Shown: positions 54,910 through 64,000 of the stretch, piece by piece | Numbering within the stretch: the stretch's first letter is position 1 | Layout of the letters: the number at the start of each line of letters is the position of its first letter | DNA from: Mobilicoccus caccae | GTDB taxonomy: Bacteria > Actinomycetota > Actinomycetes > Actinomycetales > Dermatophilaceae | Length of the DNA: 64,000 nucleotides | Assembly: GCF_030161635.1 (NCBI RefSeq) | Contig: NZ_BSUO01000001.1 | Location: 1,097,199-1,161,198 of the forward strand | Reading direction: 5' to 3' | The notes under the pieces: model-generated | What the model saw: only the letters and a program-made list of their open reading frames with translations | What the model was told of the DNA's origin: nothing | Databases searched by the model: none | Position numbers and translations under genes: made by a program

Positions 54910-57900
54910 ATGAGCTACCCCCAGACCGCCACCGGCACCACCGACGCCGCACCAGGCGCCGCGTTCGGCGTCACCAGCGCCGTCCCCGCCTCCCCCGCTT
55001 TCCCGACATCGAGACGCGGATCCTGGACTACTGGGCCGCCGACGACACCTTCCGCGCGAGCGTCGAGAACCGCGACGCCGGCGAGAACGGAAGCAACGAG
55101 TTCGTCTTCTACGACGGCCCGCCCTTCGCCAACGGCCTGCCGCACTACGGTCACCTGCTGACCGGCTACGTCAAGGACGTCGTCCCCCGCTACCAGACGA
55201 TGCGCGGACGCCGCGTCGAGCGCCGGTTCGGGTGGGACACCCACGGGCTGCCCGCCGAGCTCGAGGCCATGAGCCAGCTCGGCATCAAGACCACCGACGA
55301 GATCCGCGAGCTCGGCATCGAGAAGTTCAACGCCGCCTGCCGCGAGTCCGTGCTGCGCTACACCGACGAGTGGCGCGACTACGTCACCCGCCAGGCGCGG
55401 TGGGTCGACTTCGACAACGACTACAAGACGCTCGAGCCGGAGTACATGGAGAGCGTCATCTGGGCGTTCAAGCAGCTGCACGAGAAGGGCCTCGCGTACG
55501 AGGGGTTCCGCGTCCTGCCGTACTGCTGGAACGACGAGACGCCCCTGTCCAACCACGAACTGCGCATGGACGACGACGTCTACCAGGACCGCAACGACCC
55601 CGCCTGCACCGTGGGTCTGCGCCTGGGCACCAAGGCCGACGGGTCCGACCCGCTCGGCCTGACCGGCGTCCTCGCCACGATCTGGACGACGACGCCGTGG
55701 ACCCTGCCGAGCAACCTCGCGATCATGGTCGGGCCCGAGCTGGACTACGTCGTCGTCGAGTCCGACGTGCCCACCGGCACGACCGAGCGCTACCTCTTCG
55801 GCGCCGAGCGGGCGCAGGCCTACGCCAAGGAGCTGACGGGGAGTCCAAGGGCGACGTCTCGGCGCGGATCGTGGCTCGGTACACGGGCGCCGACCTCGTC
55901 GGGTACGAGTACACGCCGCCGTTCGGGTACTACCTCGGTCACGAGAACGCGTTCCGGCTCGTGCCGGCCGAGTTCGTCACCACCACCGACGGTACGGGCC
56001 TGGTGCACACCGCCGGCGCCTTCGGTGAGGACGACAAGATCGTCACCGACCGGGAAGACATCGAGGCGGTCATGCCCGTCGGCATCGACGGACGCTTCAC
56101 CGCGCCGGTGGACGACTACGTCGACATGCTCGTCTTCGACGCCAACGGCCCGATCCTCGACCACCTCAAGGCCCGCACGCGCCTCGACGCGGACGGCGCC
56201 GAGGGCGAGGTCGGGACGACCACCGGCGGCACCGTGCTCGTGCGGCGGGAGTCCTACACGCACTCCTACCCGCACTGCTGGCGGTGTCGTCAGCCGCTCA
56301 TCTACAAGGGCGTGAGCAGCTGGTTCGTCTCCACCACGAAGATCCGCGACCGCATGCTCGAGCTCAACCAGGAGATCACCTGGGTGCCCGAGCACGTCAA
56401 GGACGGCCAGTTCGGCAGGTGGCTGGAGAACACCCGCGACTGGTCGATCAGCCGAAACCGGTTCTGGGGCAGCCCGATCCCGGTGTGGAAGTCCGACGAC
56501 CCCGCCTACCCGCGCGTCGACGTCTACGGCTCCTTCGCCGAGCTCGAGCGCGACTTCGGCGTCGAGGTCACCGACCTGCACCGCCCGTTCGTCGACGAGC
56601 TGACCCGGCCCAACCCCGACGACCCGACGGGCAAGAGCACCATGCGCCGCGTCACCGACGTCCTCGACTGCTGGTTCGAGTCGGGCTCGATGAGCTTCGC
56701 GCAGGTGCACTACCCCTTCGAGAACGCCGAGTGGTTCGAGCACCACTTCCCGGGCGACTTCATCGTCGAGTACATCGGGCAGACCCGCGGCTGGTTCTAC
56801 ACGATGCACGTCATGGCCTCGGCGCTGTTCGACCGGCCCGCGTTCCGTACGTGCATCAGCCACGGCATCGTGCTGGGCAACGACGGCCAGAAGATGAGCA
56901 AGTCGCTGCGCAACTACCCCGACGTGCGCGAGGTCTTCGACCGCGACGGCGCCGACGCGATGCGCTGGTTCCTCATGAGCAGCCCGATCCTGCGCGGCGG
57001 CAACCTCGTGGTCACCGAGCAGGGCATCCGCGAAGGCGTCCGGCAGGCGCTGCTGCCGCTGTGGTCGACGTGGTACTTCTTCACCCTCTACGCCAACGCG
57101 GCGAACGAGGGCGCCGGGTACGACGCCAAGTGGTCCACGGCCTCGACGCACGTTCTCGACCGCTACCTGCTGGCCAAGCTGCGCGAGCTCGTCGAGGGCG
57201 TCACCGCCGCGCTCGATGTCGACGACATCGCCGGCGCCTGCGACCAGATCCGAGGCTTCCTCGACGTGCTCACCAACTGGTACGTGCGCCGCAGCCGGGA
57301 CCGGTTCTGGGACACCGCCGGCGCCGACACCGAGGAGGCGACCCACGCCTTCGACACGCTGTACACGACGCTGGAGGTGCTCTGCCGGGTGGCGGCCCCG
57401 TTGCTGCCGCTGACCACCGAGGAGGTCTGGCGCGGACTCACCGGCGGCCGCTCGGTGCACCTCACCGACTGGCCCGTCGCCGACGACCTGCCCGCCGACC
57501 ACGAACTCGTCGTGGCGATGGACCGGGCCCGCGACATCTGCTCGGTGACCTCCAGCCTTCGCAAGGCCGGCGGGCTGCGGACCAGGCTTCCGCTGGCCGA
57601 GCTCATCGTCGTCACCGAGGGTGCGGACACGCTCACCCCGTTCACCGGGATCATCGCCGACGAGGTCAACGTCAAGCGCGTCGACGTCGTCGAACTCTCC
57701 GGTGCCGACTCGGCGGAGTTCGGCGTCGAGCAGCGCCTCACCGTCAACGCCCGCGCCGCCGGCCCCCGACTGGGCAAGCAGGTCCAGACCGTCATCAAGG
57801 GCAGCAAGACCGGCGACTGGAGCGTGGACGGCGAGGTCGTCACCTGCGCCGGCATCGAGCTGGCCGAGGGCGAGTACTCCCTGGAGACCGTCGTGGCCGA

Positions 57901-58255
57901 CTCCGGTCGCGCCGAGACGCACGCCACCGCGGTGCTGCCCGGAGGCGGGTTCGTCGTCCTCGACACCGAGGTCACCCCCGAGCTCGCCGCCGAGGGGTTG
58001 GCCCGCGACATCGTCCGCGCCGTCCAGCAGGCCCGTCGCGACGCCGGCCTCGAGGTCTCCGACCGCATCTCCCTCACGGTGCTCGGCGGCACCGAGGTGT
58101 GGGAGGCGACGGTGGCGCACCAGGCGCTCATCGTCACCGAGACCCTCGCCACCCAGTTCGGTTCGGCCGCCGACCTCGACGCCCTGCCCGGGCGCGGGGT
58201 CGAGGCCACAGTCGGCGACGGCACACCGGTACGGATCATCCTGGAGAAGCTGTGA
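54910..58255 (+). CDS. ileS: Isoleucyl-tRNA synthetase (two frameshifts)
   Basis: Class I synthetase of about 1115 residues, the long actinobacterial/eukaryote-like type. Motifs: [24 protein letters not shown] (HIGH version HYGH), [17 protein letters not shown] in the editing domain, and [22 protein letters not shown] is probably a metal-binding pair. The frame breaks at CCC 55002-55004, where one more C gives [17 protein letters not shown], and at GGGG 55838-55841, where one more G gives [18 protein letters not shown]. Both are short-run deletions in an essential gene, so errors. ATG 54910 lies 11 bases after GAGAGG and directly follows the T-box leader. The stop overlaps the GNAT gene by 4 bases. 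Confidence 0.96.
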
Positions 58256-58830
58256 GTGGGACACGGCCCGGGGCGCAGTCCGCGTCCGGCGCGACCCCCA
58301 TCGTCGTCCGCCCCGCCATCGGGGACGACCTCGAGGGCGTCGTCAACGTCGGCCGGACGACGTGGCAGACCACCTACACCTCGATCCTCCCGCCCGAACT
58401 GCTCGAGCTGTTCCTCGCAAAGTGGTGGACCAAGGACGCCAACATCCCGGCGATCCGCGGCCGGCGCACCTTCGTCGCCGACCGCGGGGGCCGGATCGTG
58501 GGCATGGCCTCCTACGGGACGCACGAGGGCCGCCTCATCGTGTGGAAGATCTACGTGCTGGACGAGGCACAGGGGCAGGGCGTCGGTGGCCGGCTGCTCG
58601 AGGCGGTGTACGAGCGCGCGTCCGAGGGGCACGACAGCGTGTACCTCTCCTTCACCGACGGCAACGCCGCCGCGTACGACTTCGCGCGCTCGCACGGCTA
58701 CGTCGAGGATCACCGCGAGGCGCAGAGCGGACTACCGGATCTCATCTGGATGCGGCACGATTTCGCCGACCCCGGGCCGGCCGAGGGCCGGGCGTCGGGG
58801 ACCGGCGAGGAGAGCGTGGGTTCAGCATGA
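58252..58830 (+). CDS. GNAT-family N-acetyltransferase
   Basis: A 192-residue acetyltransferase. The acetyl-CoA site lies in [26 protein letters not shown] (the Q/RxxGxG/A loop), with strands [15 protein letters not shown] and [17 protein letters not shown] before it and [13 protein letters not shown] after it. The substrate is unknown. It starts at GTG 58252 in the GTGA overlap with ileS, and its stop overlaps the folC start, so it is translated with both and falls under T-box control. The Gly/Glu-rich C-terminus ([13 protein letters not shown]) is probably disordered. Confidence 0.88.
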   Translation: MSGTRPGAQSASGATPIVVRPAIGDDLEGVVNVGRTTWQTTYTSILPPELLELFLAKWWTKDANIPAIRGRRTFVADRGGRIVGMASYGTHEGRLIVWKIYVLDEAQGQGVGGRLLEAVYERASEGHDSVYLSFTDGNAAAYDFARSHGYVEDHREAQSGLPDLIWMRHDFADPGPAEGRASGTGEESVGSA

Positions 58831-60221
58831 TCGAACGACCCGACCCCCGACGCGAGGCGAGCGAGGCGCTGGAGGCCCGCCGCCGCCTGCGGGAGGTGGA
58901 GGAGGCCATCCTCGCCCGCGCCCCCGAGCACGACATCGACCCCACGCTCGACCGGGTCGCGGACGTCCTGCACCTGCTCGGCTCGCCCGAGCGGAACGCG
59001 CCGATCATCCACATCGCCGGCACCAACGGCAAGACCTCCACCGCGCGGATGATCGAGACCCTCGCCATGGAGACCGGCCTGTCGACCGGCCGGTTCACCT
59101 CCCCGCACCTTCACGACATCACCGAACGGATCGTGCTGTCGGGCAGGCCGATCGAGGCGCGGCGGTTCGTCGAGACCTACGACGACGTCATCCCCTACGT
59201 CGAGATGATCGACGCGCGCTCCCAGGCCGAGGGCGGGCCGAGGCTGTCGTTCTTCGAGGTACTCGTCGTCATGGCCTTCGCGGCGTTCGCCGACGCCCCC
59301 GTCGACGTGATGATCGTCGAGGTCGGCTTGGGCGGGACCTGGGACGCCACCAACGCCGCCGACGGGTCGGTGTGCGTCATCACGCCGATCGCCGTCGACC
59401 ACGAGGCCTACCTCGGCAACGACATCGCCGGGATCGCCGAGAACAAGGCGGGCATCCTCACGCCCGACTGCATCGCCGTCGTCGCCGGTCAGGAGCCGGA
59501 TGCGGCCGAGGTGATCACGGCCCGCGTGGAGGAGCTGGGCGTCAGCGCCGCGTACGAAGGGCGCGACATCGAGGTCGTCTCCCGCGAACTCGCCGTCGGC
59601 GGACAGCTCGTGACGCTGCGCGGTCTGGCGCGGGAGTACTCCGACGTCATGATCCCGCTGCACGGCGAGCACCAGGCCCACAACGCGCTGCTGGCCGTCG
59701 CCGCCGTCGAGGCGCTGCTCGGCGGGGGGAACGAGGGGCTCGACCCCGAGCTGGTGCGTGAGGCGTTCGGCCGGGTCTCCTCACCGGGGCGGCTCGAGAT
59801 CGTGCGCCGGTCGCCGACCGTCATCGTGGACTCCGCCCACAACCCCGCGGGAGCCCGCAGCCTGGCCGCGGCCCTCATGGACTCCTTCACGTTCGGCCGG
59901 ATCATCGGGGTCATGGCGGTCATGGCCGACAAGGACGCCGAGGGGATCCTCGAGGAGCTGGAGTCGGTGTTCGACGAGATCGTCGTCACCCGCTCGACGT
60001 CGGCGCGGGGCATGGCTCCGGCCCGCCTGGGCGAGCTGGCCGCCGACATCTTCGGTGAACACCGCGTCCACGTGATCCGCGACCTGCCCGACGCCCTCGA
60101 CGCCGCAGCCGAACTCGCCGACTCCGGCGACAGCGGCGGGGTCATCGGGGGAGTCGTCGCCACCGGGTCGGTCATCACCGCTGGTGAGGTCCGGATGCTC
60201 CTGGGCGTCACCGACGTGTGA
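58827..60221 (+). CDS. folC: Folylpolyglutamate/dihydrofolate synthase
   Basis: A 464-residue Mur-ligase-family enzyme that adds glutamates to folates, and in many bacteria also makes dihydrofolate. HIAGTNGKTSTARMIETL is the P-loop; FTSPHLHDITERI and VEVGLGGTWDATNA are family motifs; HNPAGARSLAAALM lies in the C-terminal domain. The N-terminal 45 residues form a charged helix seen in actinobacterial FolC. ATG 58827 overlaps the stop of the acetyltransferase gene (ATGA). The valS...folC grouping is conserved in actinobacteria. Confidence 0.96.
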   Translation: MIERPDPRREASEALEARRRLREVEEAILARAPEHDIDPTLDRVADVLHLLGSPERNAPIIHIAGTNGKTSTARMIETLAMETGLSTGRFTSPHLHDITERIVLSGRPIEARRFVETYDDVIPYVEMIDARSQAEGGPRLSFFEVLVVMAFAAFADAPVDVMIVEVGLGGTWDATNAADGSVCVITPIAVDHEAYLGNDIAGIAENKAGILTPDCIAVVAGQEPDAAEVITARVEELGVSAAYEGRDIEVVSRELAVGGQLVTLRGLAREYSDVMIPLHGEHQAHNALLAVAAVEALLGGGNEGLDPELVREAFGRVSSPGRLEIVRRSPTVIVDSAHNPAGARSLAAALMDSFTFGRIIGVMAVMADKDAEGILEELESVFDEIVVTRSTSARGMAPARLGELAADIFGEHRVHVIRDLPDALDAAAELADSGDSGGVIGGVVATGSVITAGEVRMLLGVTDV

Positions 60222-60229
60222 GGCGCCGT

Positions 60230-60245
60230 CCGTTCGGCTGAACGG
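60230..60245. terminator. Short hairpin between convergent folC and the PPDK-like gene
   Basis: CCGTTC-GGCT-GAACGG, a 6-bp stem, with flanking CGCCGT/CGGCG that may extend it. Weak, but placed where two transcripts must end. Confidence 0.45.
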
Positions 60246-60262
60246 CGACCGCAGGGTGAGGT

Positions 60263-61510
60263 TCAGGGGCGTGCCTGACGGTCGATCCGGCCGGTCGCCC
60301 CGTCCAGGGAGATCGTGTCCCCGTCCTCGATCGTGGTGGTCACGCCCGGGACGGCGAGGACGGCGGGGATGCCGAGCTCCCGGGCGACGATGGCCGCGTG
60401 GGACAGCACTCCTCCGGTCTCGGTGACCACTCCCGCTGCGATGCGGAAGAGGGGTGTCCAGGCGGGGTCGGTGGTCCGGCAGATGAGGATGTCCCCGGCT
60501 CGGACGCAGGCGAAGTCGGTGGGACCGTGGACGATCCGCGCGGGGCCGTGGGCCCGTCCGGCGGCTGCGCCCGCTCCCCACAGGATCGTCGTAGACCGGT
60601 CGCCGGGCTCGTCGGGTCCGTCGGGTTCGTCGGGTTCGTCGATGACGGGGCGCGTCGACGTCGGGACCGGTGAGGCGGTGATGGGTCGGGCCTGCAGGAC
60701 GCGCACCCGTCCTCCGGCGAGGGCCCATTCGAGATCCACGGGGTGACCGAGGACGTCCTGGGCTCGTCGTGCCGCCGCGTCGACGGCGAGGACGTCGGCG
60801 GTCGACAGGCACGGTCCGAGGCGCGGGGGAGCCGGGAGGTCGACGAGGTGGTCGCCCCGGCGGTCGGTGCGGGTCGTGAGGACGCCCGGTCGGTGGTCGA
60901 TGACGCGGCCCCGCTCGATCCTCCAGGAATCGGGGGTGATGCGGCCGCCGACGAGCGCCTCTCCGAGACCGGGCGTCGCCTCGACGATCCGTGGGTCGGT
61001 GGTGAACGCGACGCCGGAGACCTCGGCGTCGACGAGGCGCTGGACCAGCACGGCCATGGCGGGGGACTCGGCGGGCGCGGGGTGGGCCCGGCGGTAGGCG
61101 ATCGCCCGCTCGTTCCACAGCGACGCCCAGCACCGGGTGACGGCGTCGGCGACGGCGCGGGTGCCGCGGACGGCGAGGACCGTCTCGTGTTGTCCGGCGG
61201 CCGAGGCCGACGGGGTGTCCTCACCGATGGCCGAGGAGCGCACCGCCACGTGCCCGGCGTCGGGGGCGCCGAACAGGTCTGTCAGGGCTGCGTCGATCTC
61301 GTCGAGGAGTTCGGCGCTCGGTGGGCGGAGGGCGGGGGCCCTCTGCCGCACGTCGGCGGTCGAGGGGGCGGCCGCATGATCCCGGTAGGCGTCCGTGGTG
61401 ATGACGAAGCCGTCGGGGACGGTGATGCCGGCCTGCCGGAGGGTGGCCAGGGTGGCCGCCTTGCCGCCGGAGGTCGCCGGGGTGGCGTCGTCGAGGGGGA
61501 TGACGTTCAC
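60263..61510 (-). CDS. Compact PEP synthase/PPDK-like phosphotransferase
   Basis: A 415-residue protein with two parts of the pyruvate-phosphate-dikinase family. An ATP-binding domain (SGGKAATLATLRQAGITVPDGFVITTDAY, VAVRSSAIGEDTPSASAAGQHETVL, LVQRLVDAEVSGVAFTTDP) fills residues 1-310. A phospho-histidine swivel domain follows (GGVLSHAAIVARELGIPAV, His371). The PEP/pyruvate TIM barrel of PPDK is absent, and the substrate domain found between these parts in rifampin phosphotransferase is also missing, so this is about half the size of those enzymes. It may phosphorylate a small molecule or a partner protein. GTG 61510 is one base after the upstream stop (TGATCGTG). Last gene of a four-gene operon. 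Confidence 0.8.
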   Translation of the reverse strand: MNVIPLDDATPATSGGKAATLATLRQAGITVPDGFVITTDAYRDHAAAPSTADVRQRAPALRPPSAELLDEIDAALTDLFGAPDAGHVAVRSSAIGEDTPSASAAGQHETVLAVRGTRAVADAVTRCWASLWNERAIAYRRAHPAPAESPAMAVLVQRLVDAEVSGVAFTTDPRIVEATPGLGEALVGGRITPDSWRIERGRVIDHRPGVLTTRTDRRGDHLVDLPAPPRLGPCLSTADVLAVDAAARRAQDVLGHPVDLEWALAGGRVRVLQARPITASPVPTSTRPVIDEPDEPDGPDEPGDRSTTILWGAGAAAGRAHGPARIVHGPTDFACVRAGDILICRTTDPAWTPLFRIAAGVVTETGGVLSHAAIVARELGIPAVLAVPGVTTTIEDGDTISLDGATGRIDRQARP

Positions 61511-61512
61511 GA

Positions 61513-62103
61513 TCAACCCGGCAGCGGGGTGGGGTCGGGTGCGTCGAGGTGGCTCACGTCGTTGACACACCGGATCGAGGCGAGCTCGCCCTCGGGGAGG
61601 TCGACGATCGTCAGGCCGGTGTTGGCGATGCCTGCCAGGGACATCCAGGCGGCCGGCGGCGCGCCCAGCACGTGACGGACGAGCCAGGCCACGGGGTAGG
61701 CGTGGGTGACGAGCAACTCGCGGGTCGACCGGCGCCCCGGCCCCGGAGAGTGGGCGAAGCGGCGGACCGAGGACGCCGCCGTGCGCGCTCCGGCCTCCGC
61801 CTCCCGGGTGGAGTAGCCGTCGAAGAACCCGACCCACGCCCCGGACCTCGCGGTCGCGGGTGGGACGTGGGGGATGTGATCGACCAGTTCGGGAGCCTCG
61901 TCCAGCAGGACGCCGGGGTGCCTCCGGGCGATGATCTCGGCGGACTCCACGGCCCGCGGCAGGGGTGAGTGCCAGATCGCGTCGAAGGGGACCTCGGCCA
62001 GGCGCAGACCCAGGCGTCGGCTCTGCTCGCGGCCCTCGTCGGTGAGGGTTCCGAGGGCGTCGGCGGCGCCGTGACGCACGAGGTACAGGGTGCGGGTGCT
62101 GAT
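61513..62103 (-). CDS. Histidine phosphatase family protein, start codon altered
   Basis: A 196-residue phosphoglycerate-mutase-like phosphatase. TLYLVRHGAADALG holds the catalytic RHG, SPLPRAVESAEIIARR the second arginine, and LLVTHAYPVAWLVRHVL the second histidine. The region around the expected start reads ATC AGC ACC CGC; no ATG, GTG or TTG is available upstream in frame before the conserved N-terminus. If base 62101 were C rather than G (plus strand), the codon would be ATG and the upstream frame would gain a TGA in the usual ATGA overlap. I take 62103 as the start. Its target may be a small phosphate ester or phospho-histidine; pairing with the PPDK-like enzyme is suggestive. Confidence 0.8.
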   Translation of the reverse strand: MSTRTLYLVRHGAADALGTLTDEGREQSRRLGLRLAEVPFDAIWHSPLPRAVESAEIIARRHPGVLLDEAPELVDHIPHVPPATARSGAWVGFFDGYSTREAEAGARTAASSVRRFAHSPGPGRRSTRELLVTHAYPVAWLVRHVLGAPPAAWMSLAGIANTGLTIVDLPEGELASIRCVNDVSHLDAPDPTPLPG

Positions 62104-62753
62104 GGCGAGGCGCCGGCGTTCGTGCCTGCCGGGTCGGTGCGCTCGCGGCTGAGGCTGAACAGCAGGTCCTGGTGCAGTTCGGCCCAGACGACGTGGCACG
62201 ACAGGATCCCGACCCCGGTGACCCACCGCAGGCCGTCGACGCGGGCCTTCGCGACGGCGGCGTCGTACTGCGCCGGATAGCGCCCGAACCGGGGCAGCGC
62301 CGTGATCGCCCCGGACAGGGCTGTGCGCAGGTCGGCTCCCAGGTCGGTGAGTCGGGCGAGCAGTTCCTCGACCGCGCCGGTGTCGGCACCGGTGTATCCG
62401 TGCTCGTCGCCGGAGCTGGAGCGCAGCTGCCACGTGGAGACGACCCGGAGGAACCGCGCGTTGACGGGTTCGAACGCGGCCAGCGCGGAGGTCAATGCCT
62501 CGGTGGATGCCGCGTCGGCGACGTCGGTGGCCAGCAGGGTGGCCAATCGGGCCTGGCCGGTCTCGGTGACGGTGAATCCGCGCAGGTCGGCGAAGGAGAG
62601 CGGCTCGATCCACCCGTCCTGCTCGGCGCGCACCAGGATCGCCGCGAGGGTGTCCTCGCGGATCAGGGCCCGATCCAGCAGGGCGTCGCGGTCGGCCAGT
62701 CCGGCCAGACGGACCGCCTGCAACACGACCACCTCGGGCGAGGAGCCGCTCAC
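62100..62753 (-). CDS. Winged-helix DNA-binding protein
   Basis: A 217-residue protein. Residues about 8-70 (EVVVLQAVRLAGLADRDALLDRALI, TLAAILVRAEQDGWIEPLSFADLRGFTVTETGQARL) read as a MarR/PadR-like winged helix with a wing strand before TETGQ. The rest is a helical domain containing RWVTGVGILSCHVVWAELHQDLL. GTG 62753 overlaps the stop of the upstream gene. As sequenced no stop occurs until 61611; a single-base change at 62101 would give ...NAGASP and a TGA at 62100-62102. The extent given assumes this. Probably a regulator of the operon or a sensor tied to the two downstream enzymes. Confidence 0.7.
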
Positions 62754-63160
62754 CGGCCGGCGTCCCTCGGGGTCGAGGTGTCGGTGGAGCCCGGCAGGCG
62801 TGTGGAGACCCGCTGGAGGCGTTGCTGCGCGGCCTGCGGTGAGCGGAGCCCGAGCAGGTCGGCGATCTCGGGCCACGTCATGCCCTCCGCTCGGGCAGTG
62901 AACAACAGGGCCGTCTCCAGGGCGTCGAGATCGGCGCGCGCACCCTCGAGCAACACCAGTGCTGCGGCCAACTCCTCGCGGGACGCGTGCCCCACCTGCC
63001 CCGAGGCTCGCGACAAGGCGAAACGCAGCAGCGTCACGTCGTCCGGCGGCTCGTTCGGATGCTGCCAGGGGCGGTGCGGCAGGTCGGCGGCCCCGGCTGT
63101 CAGGAGCCGGTCGCGGGCCGCCACGACGCGGTCCTGCTCGGCTGATTCAGGGGAGTGCAT
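62750..63160 (-). CDS. Small helix-turn-helix DNA-binding protein
   Basis: A 136-residue protein. TARAEGMTWPEIADLLGLRSPQAAQQRLQRVSTRL near the C-terminus is a clear helix-turn-helix, and the preceding segment EELAAALVLLEGARADLDALETALL is a long amphipathic helix, likely for dimerisation. ATG 63160 is chosen; ATG 63181 is an alternative. First gene of the operon 63160-60263; the stop overlaps the GTG of the winged-helix gene by 4 bases. It probably binds the doubled TGTTGTCAA sequence just upstream (inference). Confidence 0.75.
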   Translation of the reverse strand: MHSPESAEQDRVVAARDRLLTAGAADLPHRPWQHPNEPPDDVTLLRFALSRASGQVGHASREELAAALVLLEGARADLDALETALLFTARAEGMTWPEIADLLGLRSPQAAQQRLQRVSTRLPGSTDTSTPRDAGR

Positions 63161-63186
63161 GCACTCACTCGAGCACGGCAACGGGG

Positions 63187-63209
63187 TGTTGTCAACAGAA
63201 TGTTGTCAA
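63187..63209 (-). promoter_or_regulatory. Doubled TGTTGTCAA element in a divergent promoter region
   Basis: TGTTGTCAA occurs at 63187-63195 and 63201-63209. On the minus strand this gives two TTGACA boxes, and the centre CAACAGAATGTTG is a short dyad. Located 27-49 bases upstream of the four-gene operon, it fits a promoter with an overlapping operator. Confidence 0.55.
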
Positions 63210-63407
63210 TAGGTCGTTGAGATAGCGCGCCTCGAAGGGTTGTCGGTGGTCGAGGGCAGGGTGTGTCGCACGGTCTCACTGCGGCTCGGAATCGGTTCGT
63301 CCGCGGCGTGGTGGGGTCGTCCACAGAGGGGGTTGAGTCTCGGTGGACAGTGTCGAACTGGCGTATGATTGCTCGTGTGTCGAACAGCTATGAAAGGGTG
63401 CATTGTC

Positions 63408-64000
63408 ATGTGGTCAACGTCTTCTCCCGCGGTGCTGAGTGCGCCTGAGGAGTGGGGCGTGGGCGGGCCGGTACCGGCGTCGGTGTTCGCCGACTTGAGT
63501 GATGACGAGTTGCTGGGTGAGGTCGAGACGATCGAGCGGATCAGTGCGTGGTTGGCCGCGCGGAGTGTGTCGGTGGTCGACGAGTTGGCCCGCCGCCGGG
63601 AGGGGGCTGCGGTGGTGGCGTCGGGTCCGGATGCCTCCTCCGGCGCGCGGAGGTTGGCGGTGACCGGGGCCCGGGAGGCGGTGGTCGACGAGGTCGTCCT
63701 GGCGACCGGGTTGGGGCGGCGGGCCGTGGAGACCCGGGTCGATCTCGCGCGCAAGGACGAACGACACGCCGCGACGCGGCAGGCGCTGGCGGCGGGACGG
63801 TTGTCGTGGAGTCGGGTGCTGCAGGTGCTCGACAAGACGGCGGCGGTCGATGCGCATCGGATGCGTGGGGTGGTGGAGGCTGTCCTGGCGCCGTGGCAGG
63901 CCCCGACCGAGGACGGTCCCGGTGACGAGGGTGGGCTCGCGGTGCCGCAGAGCGTGTTCTCCTGGCGGTTGGGTCGGGCGGTGGCTGCGGCCACGACGGC
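63408..64000 (+). CDS. DUF222/HNH endonuclease-family protein (13E12-type), N-terminal part
   Basis: The gene runs off the window. From ATG 63408 the frame stays open to 64000 (197 codons). DLSDDELLGEVETIERISAWLAARSVSVVDELARRR is the beginning of the DUF222 domain, and VAVTGAREAVVDEV-like and RVDLARKDERHAATRQALAAGRLSW follow in the expected order. In this family an HNH nuclease motif lies at the C-terminus, not visible here. AAAGGG precedes the ATG; an in-frame ATG at 63390 is possible. A TATGAT at 63364-63369 is a likely -10 box. Such genes are multicopy in actinobacteria and often damage-induced. Confidence 0.85.
   Translation, partial: MWSTSSPAVLSAPEEWGVGGPVPASVFADLSDDELLGEVETIERISAWLAARSVSVVDELARRREGAAVVASGPDASSGARRLAVTGAREAVVDEVVLATGLGRRAVETRVDLARKDERHAATRQALAAGRLSWSRVLQVLDKTAAVDAHRMRGVVEAVLAPWQAPTEDGPGDEGGLAVPQSVFSWRLGRAVAAATT

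Noticed and set aside
63350..63392. A LexA (SOS) box upstream of the DUF222 gene
   Set aside because: TCGAAC half-sites occur, but no matching GTTCGA at 4-bp spacing.

Overview
The window is GC-rich actinobacterial chromosome. GTG starts, 4-nt stop/start overlaps, a mycothiol-dependent nitroreductase relative, a group 2 truncated hemoglobin, paired clpP1/clpP2 and an ileS gene behind a T-box leader all fit Actinobacteria, most likely a Micrococcales-type lineage (family not resolved). Much of the gene order (ssb, ettA, small thioesterase plus hypothetical, alpha-glucosidase, glbO, pepN, Rv2466c-like gene, tRNA-Gly, tRNA-Pro, tig, clpP1-clpP2, clpX, valS, folC) resembles, from memory, the Rv2447c-Rv2478c block of Mycobacterium tuberculosis. 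The genes between these markers are the accessory part.

Region by region. 1-3.8 kb: the 3' end of a Pls/PosA-type polyamino-acid synthetase, an M1 peptidase and an Sfp-type phosphopantetheinyl transferase. 3.9-6.8 kb: a PHA depolymerase, two small unknown genes and tRNA-Arg. 7-13 kb: two paired membrane GTPases, ssb, ettA. 13-16.5 kb: a zinc-ribbon protein, TesB, two hotdog thioesterases, a hypothetical and a DoxX membrane protein behind a doubled dyad operator. 16.5-28 kb: alpha-glucosidase, truncated hemoglobin, MscS channel, malQ, an MFS exporter, pepN, a nitroreductase-like thioredoxin-fold protein and a SpoIIE-type phosphatase. 28-34 kb: a DMSO-reductase-type operon (dmsA-dmsB-dmsC-torD-ferredoxin) lying between tRNA-Gly and tRNA-Pro. 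34-41 kb: tig, clpP1-clpP2, an APC antiporter, clpX and an overlapping C39-like protein. 41-49 kb: mannitol-type PTS, a zinc dehydrogenase, an IS3 element, then a degenerate EAL gene abutting a GGDEF-EAL gene. 49-60 kb: valS, a glycosyltransferase, a GlcD-type oxidase, T-box plus ileS, a GNAT enzyme and folC. 60-64 kb: a four-gene overlapping operon (two DNA-binding proteins, a histidine phosphatase, a compact PPDK-like enzyme) divergent from a DUF222/HNH gene that runs off the window.

A major caveat: the reading frame breaks at about a dozen places, in the Pls/PosA gene, one GTPase, malQ, pepN (2), the EAL gene, the GGDEF-EAL gene (2), valS (2) and ileS (2). Nearly all are explained by one missing base in a run of C or G. 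Because essential tRNA synthetases are among them, I treat these as sequence errors and give full-length gene extents. No rRNA, CRISPR array or replication origin is visible.
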